Part shown: positions 9,505-18,270 of the stretch, in pieces
Position numbering within the stretch: position 1 is the first letter of the stretch
How the letters are laid out: each line of letters opens with the position of its first letter
DNA from: Marihabitans asiaticum
GTDB lineage: Bacteria > Actinomycetota > Actinomycetes > Actinomycetales > Dermatophilaceae
Assembly (NCBI RefSeq): GCF_007828725.1
Contig: NZ_VIUW01000002.1
Span: forward strand, 558,001-622,000
Length of the DNA stretch: 64,000 bases
Reading direction: 5' to 3'
The notes under the pieces: generated by a model
The model's database searches: none
Told to the model about the DNA's origin: nothing
Seen by the model: the letters and a program-made list of their open reading frames with translations, nothing else
Made by a program: the position numbers and the translations under genes

Positions 9505-10731
9505 TCAGACCTCGGCCCGCCAGGCCTGGCGGTAGCCGAGCTTGCCGCCGGTCTGCAGCAAGGCCCGCCGGTAGATCCGCTCGGCGGCCCAGAGCACGAC
9601 CGCGGTGAGCGCGATCAGCGGGACCAGGGCCAGCACCGCCTCCCACCAGGTCGCCTCGCCGGCAACGACCTCGACGGGCATCGCGATCGCGGAGAAGGGT
9701 GGGATCCACGCCATGACCGCCCGCGCGGACTCCCCGACGAAGAAGCTCCCGAAGAACATGATGAGCACGAGCATCGTCACCGGGGTCGCCGTCGACTGGA
9801 CGTCCTCGGTCCGCGAGGCCAGGGCACCGGCGACGGCGAAGAGTGCCGCGACGCAGGTGAAGCCGACGAGGAAGTAGACGAGGAACCACAGCAGGCCTGC
9901 GGAGAGCGAAGGGAGCAGACCGCCGAGATCGGTGAAGCTCAGGCCGATCAGCCCGACCGCGACGTAGATCGCCAGCTGGCCGAGTGCGAGCGCGACGTTG
10001 CCGACGAGCTTGCCGATGAGCAGCTGGCGGGTCGGGATCGAGGCGGCGATGATCTCGGCGATGCGCGACTGCTTCTCCTCGACGACGCTGCTCGCGAGCG
10101 TCATGCCGAAGAGCATCGCCGACATGTAGAAGAGGATCGCCATGACGATGCCCGCGGCCTGGGCGAGGCCGCGCCGGTCCTCGTCGCCCTCGAGCAGCTC
10201 CGTGGTCACCTCGGACCCCTGCTGCAGGGCAGCGACGTCCGTGCCCGCGGCCTCGGCGTTGCTCTCCAGCACGCTCTGGGTCACGGTCGGCTGGACCACC
10301 GCGAGCAGCTGCGAGCTGACCTGCGAGGTCGAGGCGAGCACCCATCCGGCGTCACCAGGGTGCAGCCAGGCGTCGGCCTCCCCCTCGTCGAGCGCGGCCC
10401 GAGCAGCGGCATCGTCACTCACCTGGACCAGCTCGACGGTCACGGCGTCGTCGATGGTGGGCGCGGCCTCACGGACGGTCTGTCCCATCTGCGTCGACTC
10501 GCTCGTCACCGCGATGTCGTAGGTGCGGTCGCGCTCGGCGTTCCAGGCCTGGAACCCGAACACACCGACGATGATCGCCAGCGAGAACAGGGTGCCGCCG
10601 ATGAAGGCCTTGTCACGCAGCTTGACCATGATCTCGCGCTTGGCGACGAGGGGCCAGACCGCGCCGGACTGCCGGCGGTCGTGCGCCGACGCATCGCGCC
10701 GCTGGGTGCTCTGCTCGGTCGTGCTGCTCAT
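9505..10731 (-). CDS. ABC-2 family exporter permease, NatB-like
   Basis: A 408-residue membrane protein: a short cytoplasmic N-terminus, one hydrophobic segment near residues 45-65 (FIGGTLFSLAIIVGVFGF), a large extracytoplasmic region of about 150 residues, then five or six membrane segments (AGIVMAILFYMSAMLFGMTL onward). The layout fits NatB/YhaP ABC-2 permeases. It works with the ATPase encoded just upstream, whose stop overlaps this ATG by four bases (ATGA), which fixes the start. The substrate is unknown; Na+ or drug export is known for relatives. A two-component system lies just upstream on the same strand and may control it. Confidence 0.88.
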   Translation of the reverse strand: MSSTTEQSTQRRDASAHDRRQSGAVWPLVAKREIMVKLRDKAFIGGTLFSLAIIVGVFGFQAWNAERDRTYDIAVTSESTQMGQTVREAAPTIDDAVTVELVQVSDDAAARAALDEGEADAWLHPGDAGWVLASTSQVSSQLLAVVQPTVTQSVLESNAEAAGTDVAALQQGSEVTTELLEGDEDRRGLAQAAGIVMAILFYMSAMLFGMTLASSVVEEKQSRIAEIIAASIPTRQLLIGKLVGNVALALGQLAIYVAVGLIGLSFTDLGGLLPSLSAGLLWFLVYFLVGFTCVAALFAVAGALASRTEDVQSTATPVTMLVLIMFFGSFFVGESARAVMAWIPPFSAIAMPVEVVAGEATWWEAVLALVPLIALTAVVLWAAERIYRRALLQTGGKLGYRQAWRAEV

Positions 10732-11666
10732 GCCGTGGCCTCCCGGTAGATCTCGGACAGCGGGGTGATGATCGGGGCGAGCTCGCGCAGGCCGCCGCGT
10801 CGGCTCGCCTCGCTCACGAGCCGGTCGAGGACCTGCTGGTCGGCGCCGGGATCGCCGGCGAGCTCGACGACCGCCGTCGACCCGTCGACGTCGAGCACCC
10901 GCCCTCCGCCGCCCCCGTCCGGCAGGACGTCGCGCACCCAACCCACGTCGCTCACGCCGACCACCCGGTAGCGCAGTGCCGTCCCCTGGCGCAGCTCGTC
11001 CGGAGTTCCCTCGGCCCGCACCTGCCCGCCGGCGAGGATCACCAGCCGGTCGCACAGCCGGTCGACGAGGTCGAGCTGGTGGCTGGAGAAGAGCACCGGG
11101 ACGCCTCGGGCGGTGTGCTCCCGCAGCAGGTCGGCCATGGAGTCCACTGCCGCCGGGTCCAGCCCGCTGAACGGCTCGTCGAGGATCAGCGCCGAGGGCT
11201 GGTCGACCAGGGCCGCGGTGATCTGCACCCGCTGCTGGTTGCCGAGCGAGAGCGACTCGACGGTGTCGTCCATGCGCTCGGCCAGGCCGAGGCGCTCAAG
11301 GTACTCGGTGACCTCCCCCTTCGCCTCCGAGGCACTCATCCCCTTGAGCTGGGCGAGGTAGATCAGCTGCTCGCGGACCTTCTGCTTCGGGTAGAGGCCG
11401 CGCTCCTCGGGCATGTAGCCGGTGCCGCGCCGATCGGTGGTGGTGATCTCCCGGTCCCCCCAGCGGACTCTCCCGCCGTGGATGCCGAGGACACCCATGA
11501 TCATCCGCATCGTCGTCGTCTTGCCCGCGCCGTTGCCGCCGACGAATCCGGTCATCTGCCCGCCGGGGACGGTGAAACTCACCTGGTCCACGGCGACGAG
11601 GTCGCCGTACCGGCGGGTGAGCTCCTCGACGTGGATCGCTGTCGGAGGAGTGTGTCCAGTGCTCAT
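10728..11666 (-). CDS. ABC exporter ATP-binding subunit, NatA-like
   Basis: A 312-residue ATPase with Walker A GGNGAGKTT near residue 43, the signature SLGNQQRVQ near 145, Walker B ALILDEPFSGLD and the switch His in LFSSHQ. The C-terminal 90 residues form the extension common in NatA/DrrA-type subunits. It energises the permease encoded downstream. Upstream, TACGGT (11674-11679) lies seven bases before the ATG, so the pair probably has its own leaderless transcript. Confidence 0.93.
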   Translation of the reverse strand: MSTGHTPPTAIHVEELTRRYGDLVAVDQVSFTVPGGQMTGFVGGNGAGKTTTMRMIMGVLGIHGGRVRWGDREITTTDRRGTGYMPEERGLYPKQKVREQLIYLAQLKGMSASEAKGEVTEYLERLGLAERMDDTVESLSLGNQQRVQITAALVDQPSALILDEPFSGLDPAAVDSMADLLREHTARGVPVLFSSHQLDLVDRLCDRLVILAGGQVRAEGTPDELRQGTALRYRVVGVSDVGWVRDVLPDGGGGGRVLDVDGSTAVVELAGDPGADQQVLDRLVSEASRRGGLRELAPIITPLSEIYREATA

Positions 11667-11795
11667 GGCCTCGACCGTACTGAGCCAGAGGACGCCGCCG
11701 CGTCCCTCCCCTGGCGGGTCTTGCGCTCGGCGAAGGGGTCGGCGGGTCCCCCTCGAGGGGGTGGCTCCATCCGCCCGAAGGGGGAGTTACCCCGG
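11667..11795. other. Intergenic gap with two GCGAAGGGG-type motifs
   Basis: No gene is visible between the ABC pair and the response regulator. The gap holds CGAAGGGG copies at about 11731 and 11777 and the -10 box used by the ATPase gene. No clear hairpin terminator was found. Confidence 0.4.
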
Positions 11796-12527
11796 TCAGT
11801 CTGTGCCGGGACCCTCGACGATGCCGGCCTCGTGGGCGATGACGACGACCCGCACCCGGTCGCGGGCACCGAGCTTGGCGAAGAGGTTGGAGACGTGGGT
11901 CTTGACCGTCGCCTCGCCGATGAAGAGGTGCCCGGCGATCTCCTGGTTGGACATGCCCGCGGCGACGAGCGAGAGCACCTCGAGCTCGCGCTCGGTGAGC
12001 TGCGCGATGAGGTCGGCGTGCGGACGCTCGGCATCGCTTCGCTCCGCCGGCGCGCCGCTCGTCATCCGGGCGATCACCCGCGAGGTGACCTCGGGCGCGA
12101 GCAGGGCGTCACCCCGACCCACCGCCTCGATCGCGGCGACGAGCTGCTCAGCCTCGGCGTTCTTGAGCAGGAACCCGCTGGCGCCGGCTTCGAGAGCCGC
12201 GAAGAGGTAGTCGTCCCGGTCGAACGTCGTGAGGATGATGACCTTGCCCAGGTCACGCCGGACGATCTCTCGGGTCGCCTCGATGCCGTCCATCTCGGGC
12301 ATCTGGACGTCCATGACGATGACGTCCGGGCGCTCCCGCGCAGCGATCTCGACCGCCTCACGACCGGTCGCTGCCTCACCGACGACCTCGATCGTCTCCT
12401 CGACCGAGAGGATCATCGCGAAGCCGGACCGGATCACCGGCTGGTCGTCGACGAGGAGGACCCGCACCCTCCCTTCGCCCGACCCGTGGCCGACCGCCTG
12501 CTCCTCCTGGCCACTCTGCTCACTCAT
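11796..12527 (-). CDS. NarL/LuxR-family response regulator
   Basis: This 243-residue regulator has a receiver domain (residues 21-140; acidic pair D27/D28, phospho-acceptor Asp73 in DVIVMDVQMPEMDG, conserved Thr and Lys in LTTFD and LLKN) and a C-terminal LuxR-type helix-turn-helix (LTERELEVLSLVAAGMSNQEIA). Phosphorylation by the kinase encoded upstream should switch on DNA binding. The gene starts inside the kinase 3' end, so expression is coupled. Likely targets include the adjacent ABC exporter, as is common for such sets; this is inference. Confidence 0.95.
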   Translation of the reverse strand: MSEQSGQEEQAVGHGSGEGRVRVLLVDDQPVIRSGFAMILSVEETIEVVGEAATGREAVEIAARERPDVIVMDVQMPEMDGIEATREIVRRDLGKVIILTTFDRDDYLFAALEAGASGFLLKNAEAEQLVAAIEAVGRGDALLAPEVTSRVIARMTSGAPAERSDAERPHADLIAQLTERELEVLSLVAAGMSNQEIAGHLFIGEATVKTHVSNLFAKLGARDRVRVVVIAHEAGIVEGPGTD

Positions 12528-13818
12528 GTCGATCCCCTTCGTCGCTCAGCGGTGCCCACCACCGCACCCGGTAGCCATCGGTGGCGCGAGGTCCGATCTC
12601 CGCCCCGCCGCCGTGCAGGGCGGCGCGCTCCTCGATCCCGAGATGTCCCAGGCTGGTGCCCTCTGTACCCCCTCGCGCGCGCCCGTCGTCGGTCACCTCG
12701 ACCTCGACGCGGGCGCGGGCGACCCGCAGCACCACCCGGGCGCGCTGCGCGGTGCTGTGGCGAGTCACGTTGGTCAGCGCCTCCTGCACGACGCGGTAGA
12801 CCGACTGCCCGACCGGCACCGGCACCCGGTCGCGCTGGTCGGGAGCGTCCTCGATCACGTCGAGGGACACCTCCAGCGGACCGCCCTCGTGCGCCGTCAC
12901 GAGCTCTCCCAGCTGGGCGAGACCCGGCTGGGGCGTCGTCGATCCGGCCGACTGCCCAGAGCGCAGGGTCCCGAGCAGCGCGCGCATCTGCCCGACCGCC
13001 TCCCGGCTGCTGCCCTCGATCTGCTCCAGCGCCGAGCCGGCCCGCTGCGGGTCGCGGTCCATGACCCGCCGCGCCGCCGCGGCCTGCACCCCGATGGCTG
13101 AGATGTGGTGCGCCACGACGTCGTGCAGCTCTCGCGCGATGCGCAGCCGCTCCTCGGTGACCGCTTGCTCGCGCAGCTCGACGGACTGCTCCTCGATGGT
13201 CGCGGCCTGCTGCTCGAGCTCGGTGCGCTGGCGCGCGTTACGCCACAGCACCTGGCCGCCGAGAACTGCACCGGCGAAGTACAGCGCGTTGATGACGAAG
13301 GTCAGCCCGACCGCCGCGAACCACACCGGCACGACGCTGTCGTCCTGGTACTCGGTCGGGTAGTCCGAGAGGGCGTTGCCGACGGCGAAGCCCCACACGA
13401 GCCAGAGCAGCATGAGGAGCATGGTCGCCGAGACGACGAGGAGCATCTCGCGCCGGTTCCGCGCCCACGCCACCCCGCCGAGCACGACGATGAAGTAGCA
13501 GACGAGCACCGAGAGCAGGCCGCCGAGCGTCGGCTCCCGCGTGCTGAGGGCGAAGAAGCCGACCGAGGCCGCGATGAGACTGGCCAGCGGCCACAGCCGC
13601 CGCGTGAGCAGCGGCAGGGCGCTGGCGGCGACGACGAGCCATTGCACCCAGATCGGGGCGGTGACCGCCTCGAGCGTGCCGAGGGGACGGATGAGTTCGA
13701 GGACGAGCAGGGAGAGGACGCCGACACCGAGCGCGAGGAGGACGTCGCGGCGGCGCAACCCCCGCCCGGGGCGATCCCAGTCGTCGTCGAGGGCGAAGAA
13801 CTCGCGTATCCGGCGCAC
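12520..13818 (-). CDS. Sensor histidine kinase, NarL-partner type
   Basis: A 432-residue membrane kinase. The N-terminal half has about six membrane segments between residues 25 and 190 and little extracellular sequence, so it may sense a membrane signal. A short coiled coil leads to the HisKA_3 dimerisation domain with the phospho-accepting His in ARELHDVVAHH near residue 233, and a HATPase domain with the N box QEALTNVTRH and the glycine stretch HLGIEERAALHGG. It overlaps the response regulator by 8 bases. Confidence 0.94.
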   Translation of the reverse strand: MRRIREFFALDDDWDRPGRGLRRRDVLLALGVGVLSLLVLELIRPLGTLEAVTAPIWVQWLVVAASALPLLTRRLWPLASLIAASVGFFALSTREPTLGGLLSVLVCYFIVVLGGVAWARNRREMLLVVSATMLLMLLWLVWGFAVGNALSDYPTEYQDDSVVPVWFAAVGLTFVINALYFAGAVLGGQVLWRNARQRTELEQQAATIEEQSVELREQAVTEERLRIARELHDVVAHHISAIGVQAAAARRVMDRDPQRAGSALEQIEGSSREAVGQMRALLGTLRSGQSAGSTTPQPGLAQLGELVTAHEGGPLEVSLDVIEDAPDQRDRVPVPVGQSVYRVVQEALTNVTRHSTAQRARVVLRVARARVEVEVTDDGRARGGTEGTSLGHLGIEERAALHGGGAEIGPRATDGYRVRWWAPLSDEGDRHE

Positions 13819-13833
13819 GCGCTCGGCCTCGCT

Positions 13834-14469
13834 CTAGATGGTGACCGGCCCCTGCGGCGTGTTGAGGGTGACCGACATCAGGCCAGGGGTGCCGTTGGGG
13901 GCGACGAAGTCGAAGGTGATGACCGTCGAGGTGGCATCGGCGGGCAGGCCGAGCCAGCTTCGCACCCGGTCGGGGTCCCCGGCGATCTGCAGCGACTCGA
14001 TGGTCACCTCGGTGCTCGCGTCGTCGCTCGGGTGGTCGCTCTCGTCGTCCCACTTGACGAAGAACGGCAGCTGCGGGTCGGCGATGAGGCCCTTGACGCC
14101 GATCTGGCGCCACCGGAACTCGCGGCCGTCGGGCAGGCGACGCGCGCCGGGCACGGACTCGCGCTCGAGGTGCTCCTCGACCGGCAGCAGGTCGTCGACG
14201 GAGACGACCCAGCCCATCCAACCGCCGCCCGTCTCGGAGCGGGCGCGAACAGCCTGGCCGAAGGGCGCCTTGTCGGCGCTGGGGTGGTCGAGCACCTCGA
14301 CGACCTCGATGTAGCGCTCGTGCGCCAGCGGCAGGATCATGCTGCGAGTACCGAAGCGCGGGTGCACGCCCCCGTCCACCGGCTCGACGCCGATCTTCTC
14401 TCCCAGCTTCGCTGCTGTGGCGCGCGCCCCGTCGGAGCCGGCGGCGAAGGAGACATGGTCAACACGCAT
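13834..14469 (-). CDS. VOC-family, glyoxalase-like domain protein
   Basis: A 211-residue protein with the MRVDHVSFA opening and MILPLAHERYIEVVEVL of glyoxalase-like (VOC superfamily) proteins; two half-domains can be followed, joined by the LLPVEEHLERE region. The family includes metal-dependent lyases, dioxygenases and resistance proteins, and no substrate can be assigned here. It sits in its own small unit between the histidine kinase and the RNA methyltransferase gene. A CACGAT box six bases before the ATG may be a weak -10 element. Confidence 0.8.
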   Translation of the reverse strand: MRVDHVSFAAGSDGARATAAKLGEKIGVEPVDGGVHPRFGTRSMILPLAHERYIEVVEVLDHPSADKAPFGQAVRARSETGGGWMGWVVSVDDLLPVEEHLERESVPGARRLPDGREFRWRQIGVKGLIADPQLPFFVKWDDESDHPSDDASTEVTIESLQIAGDPDRVRSWLGLPADATSTVITFDFVAPNGTPGLMSVTLNTPQGPVTI

Positions 14470-14575
14470 AGGGGCATCGTGGCACGCGCCTCACCCTGCT
14501 CCTAATCCGACTCCAATAGCACAACGCCTGGTCAGGCCGGCTGCGACGCCCGGGCGGCGCGTCGAGCGGTCCCGC

Positions 14576-15382
14576 TCAGCGCTGGGCGGAGCGCTGACGC
14601 ACCGCCTCGTACAGCACCACCGCGGCAGAGGTCGCGACGTTGAGGCTGTTGACCCGGCCCACCATGGGGATGCGTACCCGCTCCGCGGCGCCGGCCAGCG
14701 CCTCCTGGGTCAGCCCGTACTTCTCCGACCCGACCGCGACGGCGACCCCGCTGCGGTAGTCGACGTCGGTGTGCAGCCGGTCGGTGTCCGGGGTGGTCGC
14801 CACGACCATGACCCCGCGCTCGGCCAGCCAGGTCCAGGCCTGCTCCCGCGTCCCGGAGACGACAGGGACCGCGAAGACGGTGCCCTTGCTCGAGCGGATG
14901 ACATTGGGGTTGCCCCAGTCGGTGACGCAGTCGGCGGCGATGACGAGGTCGGCCCCGACGGCGTCAGCGGTGCGGAGCATGGCGCCGAGGTTCCCCGGCT
15001 TCTCCACCCCTTCGACGACGAGGACGAAGGGGTGCGCCGGCAGCTCGATCTCGTCCCACGGCCGTCCGGGGGCGGGCACCGTCGCGAGGACCCCGTCGGG
15101 GCCCTCGCGGTAGGAGACCTTGGCGAAGGCCTCCCGGGAGAGCGAGATGACCTCGGCGCCGACGGCGCGAGCCGCGTCGACCGCCTGCGGTCCAGCCTCG
15201 TGCATCAGCTCTGGGCAGTGATAGACGGCGAAGGGGGTGACCCCCGCCTCGATCGCGAGGCGGAGCTCTTCGGTGCCCTCGAGCACCGTGGTGCCGGTCT
15301 GCTCGCGGGTCCGGCGGCGGCGCAGACCGAGCAGCTCCTTGAGCCGCGGGTTGGCCGGTGAGGTGATGTGCAGGTCGGTCAT
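14576..15382 (-). CDS. TrmH/SpoU-family RNA 2'-O-methyltransferase
   Basis: A 268-residue SPOUT methyltransferase. An N-terminal substrate-binding part (ITSPANPRLKELLGLRRRRTREQTGTTVLEG) is followed by the knotted SAM domain with motif 1 EKPGNLGAMLRTADAVG, motif 2 VAVGSEKYGLTQE and motif 3 IPMVGRVNSLNVATSAAVVLYE. It should methylate a ribose in rRNA or tRNA; which one cannot be told. The frame stays open far upstream, but the family N-terminus begins at this ATG (15382). It is divergent from the PAP2 gene, with 43 bases between starts. Confidence 0.93.
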   Translation of the reverse strand: MTDLHITSPANPRLKELLGLRRRRTREQTGTTVLEGTEELRLAIEAGVTPFAVYHCPELMHEAGPQAVDAARAVGAEVISLSREAFAKVSYREGPDGVLATVPAPGRPWDEIELPAHPFVLVVEGVEKPGNLGAMLRTADAVGADLVIAADCVTDWGNPNVIRSSKGTVFAVPVVSGTREQAWTWLAERGVMVVATTPDTDRLHTDVDYRSGVAVAVGSEKYGLTQEALAGAAERVRIPMVGRVNSLNVATSAAVVLYEAVRQRSAQR

Positions 15383-15425
15383 GACCTGCCCAGCATGCCC
15401 CACGCCCATGGCGCACACTGGGGCG

Positions 15426-16175
15426 ATGCCCGCGCCGCCCCTCGAGCCTCGTCGACCCAGCGTGGCGCGCGTCCTCGCGGCACTCGCGCTCATGGCGACC
15501 GCGATGGTCCTCACGGCCGCGGTGGGACGCCAGGTGGTGCTCGCGAGCGACCGCATCATGCGATGGGACGCCGACCTGGTCGAGCGCACCACCGCCACGG
15601 CGCTGGCGCGTCCCTGGCTCGTGGACGCGCTGCTGGTGTGGTCCCATCTCACCGAGCCCTGGCTGCTCTTCACCGTGCTGGCGATCGCCTCCGGGCTGTT
15701 GTTCTGGCGGGGTCTGGTGCGGCGGCGCGCACTGTGGGTCACCCCGATGGGTCTGGCGGGCTGGGGGCTGGCGATCGGGTGCAAGTACATCGTCGCCCGG
15801 CCGCGTCCGACACCGCCGGAGGCGATCACCACGGCCGGGGGCTTCTCCTACCCCTCGGGGCACGCGACGGGCAGCACGATCGCGATGATCCTTACCTGCG
15901 TGCTGATCTGGCCGCTGGCGCGCTCGGTCGCCTCGCGGGTGCTGCTTGTCGCTACCGCCGTCACCGTCGTCCTGCTGACCTGCGCCGACCGGGTCTTCCT
16001 CGGCGTCCACTACCTCAGCGACGTCGTCGCCGGCGTCGTCGTCGGCTCGGCGATGACCACGGCGGCCCTGCTGCTCGTGCTCCGGCCGCGTGGCAGCGCG
16101 TCACCCGCAGGCGCGGTGCTCACTCCAGGCGGGCGTGGCGCGCCCGGATCAGGCAGTACAGCGCGAAGGCGATGA
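15426..16175 (+). CDS. PAP2-family membrane phosphatase
   Basis: A 249-residue protein with about six membrane segments and the three PAP2 signature pieces: KYIVARPRP, PSGH with the catalytic His, and DRVFLGVHYLSDVVAG with the second His and Asp. It probably removes phosphate from a lipid phosphate such as phosphatidic acid or an undecaprenyl carrier on the outer face of the membrane. ATG 15408 is an alternative start six codons upstream. Its 3' end overlaps the convergent DUF1206 gene by 56 bases. Confidence 0.9.
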   Translation: MPAPPLEPRRPSVARVLAALALMATAMVLTAAVGRQVVLASDRIMRWDADLVERTTATALARPWLVDALLVWSHLTEPWLLFTVLAIASGLLFWRGLVRRRALWVTPMGLAGWGLAIGCKYIVARPRPTPPEAITTAGGFSYPSGHATGSTIAMILTCVLIWPLARSVASRVLLVATAVTVVLLTCADRVFLGVHYLSDVVAGVVVGSAMTTAALLLVLRPRGSASPAGAVLTPGGRGAPGSGSTARRR

Positions 16176-16950
16176 GCCCGCCGGCCACCACGGTGAGCAG
16201 GTAGGGCCCGTAGGGCTGCCCCTTCAGGCTCTTCAACGCGCCGTCGAGGCCCTGGGCCTTGTCCGGTTCCTGCTGCCAGGCTGCGACGAGGAAGAAGACC
16301 CCGACGAGGGCCAGCGCCACCCCCTTCGCCAGGTAACCGACCCGGCCGATCCAGCAGGCAAAGGGGCCGGGGTCCTTCTCCAGGTCGTTCTCGAAGCCAG
16401 CGGTGGCCCCCTTGTAGGCGTAGAACCCACCGACCGCGACGACCGCCAGACCCACTCCGGCGACCAGCCACTGGCCGGCGGGCACGCCCATGAGTCGCTG
16501 GGTGACGTCCTGGGTCTGGTCCTCGCTAGAGCCCTTCGACGCTCCCCCGGCGGCGAAACGCCCGGCCGACCACGCGATCGCGGCGTAGATCCCCGCCTTG
16601 GCCAGTCCCTTGACCCGGTCGACGGCCTCCTGGCCAGGCGCGAGCAGCTCGGTGAGGTACCAGAGCGCGAGCATCGCGGAGCCGACGACGACCACCCAGA
16701 GCAGCGCCACCCCGAAGGGCTGGCCGGCGATCGCGGCGAGCGCGCCGGACTGGTCCGCCTGCTCATCGCCCGCGCTGCCCCACGCGACGCGCAGCGCGAT
16801 GAGAGCGATGAGCGCATGGAGCACGCCGACGACGACGAAGCCCACCCGCGCCAGGGTGGTGACCACGGGGTGCGACCCCAGGTCGTCGGCCGTGCGCTGC
16901 GCAGATCGTGCCGTGTCCTCGGCCTTGTCGTCCCACTCCCGCTCGCTCAT
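16120..16950 (-). CDS. DUF1206 integral membrane protein
   Basis: This 276-residue protein contains three repeats of a two-helix membrane unit (near residues 30-100, 115-185 and 205-270), the layout of DUF1206; each unit carries an R(V)GF/AKAG-like start such as LARVGFVVVGVLHALIALIALR. Function is unknown for the family. I chose ATG 16950 (MSEREWDDKAED), where the hydrophilic N-terminus begins; upstream sequence is low in coding quality. The 56-base overlap with the convergent PAP2 gene makes antisense interference possible. Confidence 0.88.
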   Translation of the reverse strand: MSEREWDDKAEDTARSAQRTADDLGSHPVVTTLARVGFVVVGVLHALIALIALRVAWGSAGDEQADQSGALAAIAGQPFGVALLWVVVVGSAMLALWYLTELLAPGQEAVDRVKGLAKAGIYAAIAWSAGRFAAGGASKGSSEDQTQDVTQRLMGVPAGQWLVAGVGLAVVAVGGFYAYKGATAGFENDLEKDPGPFACWIGRVGYLAKGVALALVGVFFLVAAWQQEPDKAQGLDGALKSLKGQPYGPYLLTVVAGGLIAFALYCLIRARHARLE

Positions 16951-17017
16951 GGCGACAGGGTAGGTGGCGGGTCGATTTCGAGGGCTCGTCCCTCGCACCG
17001 GCGCCACCGCGTCGGCG

Positions 17018-17821
17018 CTAGGCCCTTGCCAGCGGGCGGAGCACGTCGGCGAGGCCGTCGTCGTCGACGTGCCCGGTCACCTCGTCGGCGACCGCCTTGA
17101 CCTCCTCGGGGGCGTTGCCCATGGCGACCCCGCGGGCCGCCCAGCGCAGCATCTCGAGGTCGTTGCGCTGGTCGCCGACGGCCACGGTGTGCCCGGGCTC
17201 GACGTGCAGGCGGCGGCGCACGATCTCCAGGGCCGACCCCTTCGAGACGCCCTCGGGGTTGATGTCCAGCCAGGAGGTGAAGCCGATCGCGTAGCTCACC
17301 CCGTGCAGCCCGGCCCGCTCGACGACCTCGGCGAACTCCTCGCTCGTCGCCTCGGGCATGCGGAAGGTGACACGGGTGGTGCGACGGGCCATCAGCTCGT
17401 CCCAGGACTGCACCGTCTGCTGGCCCTGCAGCTCGTCCTCGGGGTACGGGGCGCTCAGCCGATGCCCGACACCGAGCTCCTCCACCGCGACGAGCGCGTC
17501 CGGGACCACGGCCCGCAGCCGGGTAAGGACCGGCGCCGGATCGAAGGTGACGATGTCCTCGTCGTCGGCGGACCAGCCACCGGGCGCGGCCGGGTCCAGG
17601 GCGATGGTCACCGCACCGTTGGAGCAGACCGCCCACCCGCTGCTCAGGCCCAGCCGCTCCAGGATCGGCATTGTCGCCACCACACTGCGACCGGTGGCGA
17701 TGACGACGTGGTGGCCGGCTGCGACGACGTCACCGACCGCTCGATGCACCGCGGGGCGCAGCTCCCCCGCGTGGGTGATGGTCGTGCCGTCGATGTCGAG
17801 GCAGATGAGGTGGGGCTCCAC
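17018..17821 (-). CDS. HAD-superfamily hydrolase, Cof type
   Basis: A 267-residue HAD phosphatase with the nucleophile motif LICLDIDGTTI at the N-terminus, motif II ATGRS, a C2 cap domain in the middle third, the motif III lysine in EGVSKGSALE and motif IV VGDQRNDLEMLRWA. It should hydrolyse a small phosphorylated metabolite such as a sugar phosphate. The frame is open further upstream, but GTG 17821 puts the nucleophile at the usual position and lies 7 bases after a TAGCGT -10 box, suggesting a leaderless message. Confidence 0.92.
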   Translation of the reverse strand: MEPHLICLDIDGTTITHAGELRPAVHRAVGDVVAAGHHVVIATGRSVVATMPILERLGLSSGWAVCSNGAVTIALDPAAPGGWSADDEDIVTFDPAPVLTRLRAVVPDALVAVEELGVGHRLSAPYPEDELQGQQTVQSWDELMARRTTRVTFRMPEATSEEFAEVVERAGLHGVSYAIGFTSWLDINPEGVSKGSALEIVRRRLHVEPGHTVAVGDQRNDLEMLRWAARGVAMGNAPEEVKAVADEVTGHVDDDGLADVLRPLARA

Positions 17822-17850
17822 CCCTGGCACGCTAGCCGCTCGCCCGGCGC

Positions 17851-17979
17851 TCACCCCCGCGCGGCGCCGAGCTTCCAGTACCCGGAGAAGAGGATCTGGC
17901 GCCGGTCCATGCCGACCTCCTTGACGAGGTGTCGCAGCAGGCCGGTCGCGAGAGCGGACTCCGCGCGATGTGGCTGACG
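17851..17979 (-). pseudogene. C-terminal fragment of a siderophore-interacting (SIP/ViuB-like) protein gene
   Basis: On the minus strand 43 codons are open before an in-frame TGA (17980-17982) and end at a TGA at 17851-17853. The translation includes AESALATGLLRHLVKEVG, MDRRQILFSGYWKLG, which matches the C-terminus of siderophore-interacting flavin reductases (helix RHLVxExG then the FSGYWxxG end). No start codon or N-terminal FAD domain is present; the upstream side runs straight into the riboflavin leader. I read it as a remnant left when the rib operon or its riboswitch became joined here. It has not been checked by search. Confidence 0.6.
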
Positions 17980-18022
17980 TCATGGTCCGCGCAGGCCCGC
18001 CGCGGGATAGCCTGGACCAGAT

Positions 18023-18147
18023 CGTGCTCCGGGGTCGGTGCAATTCCGAGCCGGCGGTGACAGTCCGCGACCCGCTCGCAGCCAGCGAGCGGTTGACGAG
18101 GTGGAACTCCTCGACCGACGGTGAGAGTCCGGATGGGAGGCAGCACG
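18023..18147 (+). promoter_or_regulatory. FMN riboswitch (RFN element) of the riboflavin operon
   Basis: The RFN core is plain: GGGGTCGGTG near 18031, CCGGCGGTGACAGTCCGCGACCC near 18051-18073, GAGGTGGAACTCCTCGACCGACGGTGAGAGTCCGGATGGGAG near 18098-18139 (listed as overlapping conserved blocks). Stem P1 closes between CGTGCT 18023-18028 and AGCACG 18142-18147. Just downstream GGCGGGTGT (18151-18159) can pair with ACACCCGCC (18208-18216), a plausible expression platform before the ribD Shine-Dalgarno at 18261-18265. FMN binding should reduce rib expression. Confidence 0.93.
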
Positions 18148-18270
18148 AGCGGCGGGTGTGTCCCCGGCGACTGGTCGGCCGACGTCGATCAACGCCACGG
18201 CACGCAGACACCCGCCGGCGATCTCTCGCGATACCCCGGAGCCAGGCCGAGACCGGACCGGGAGGCACGC

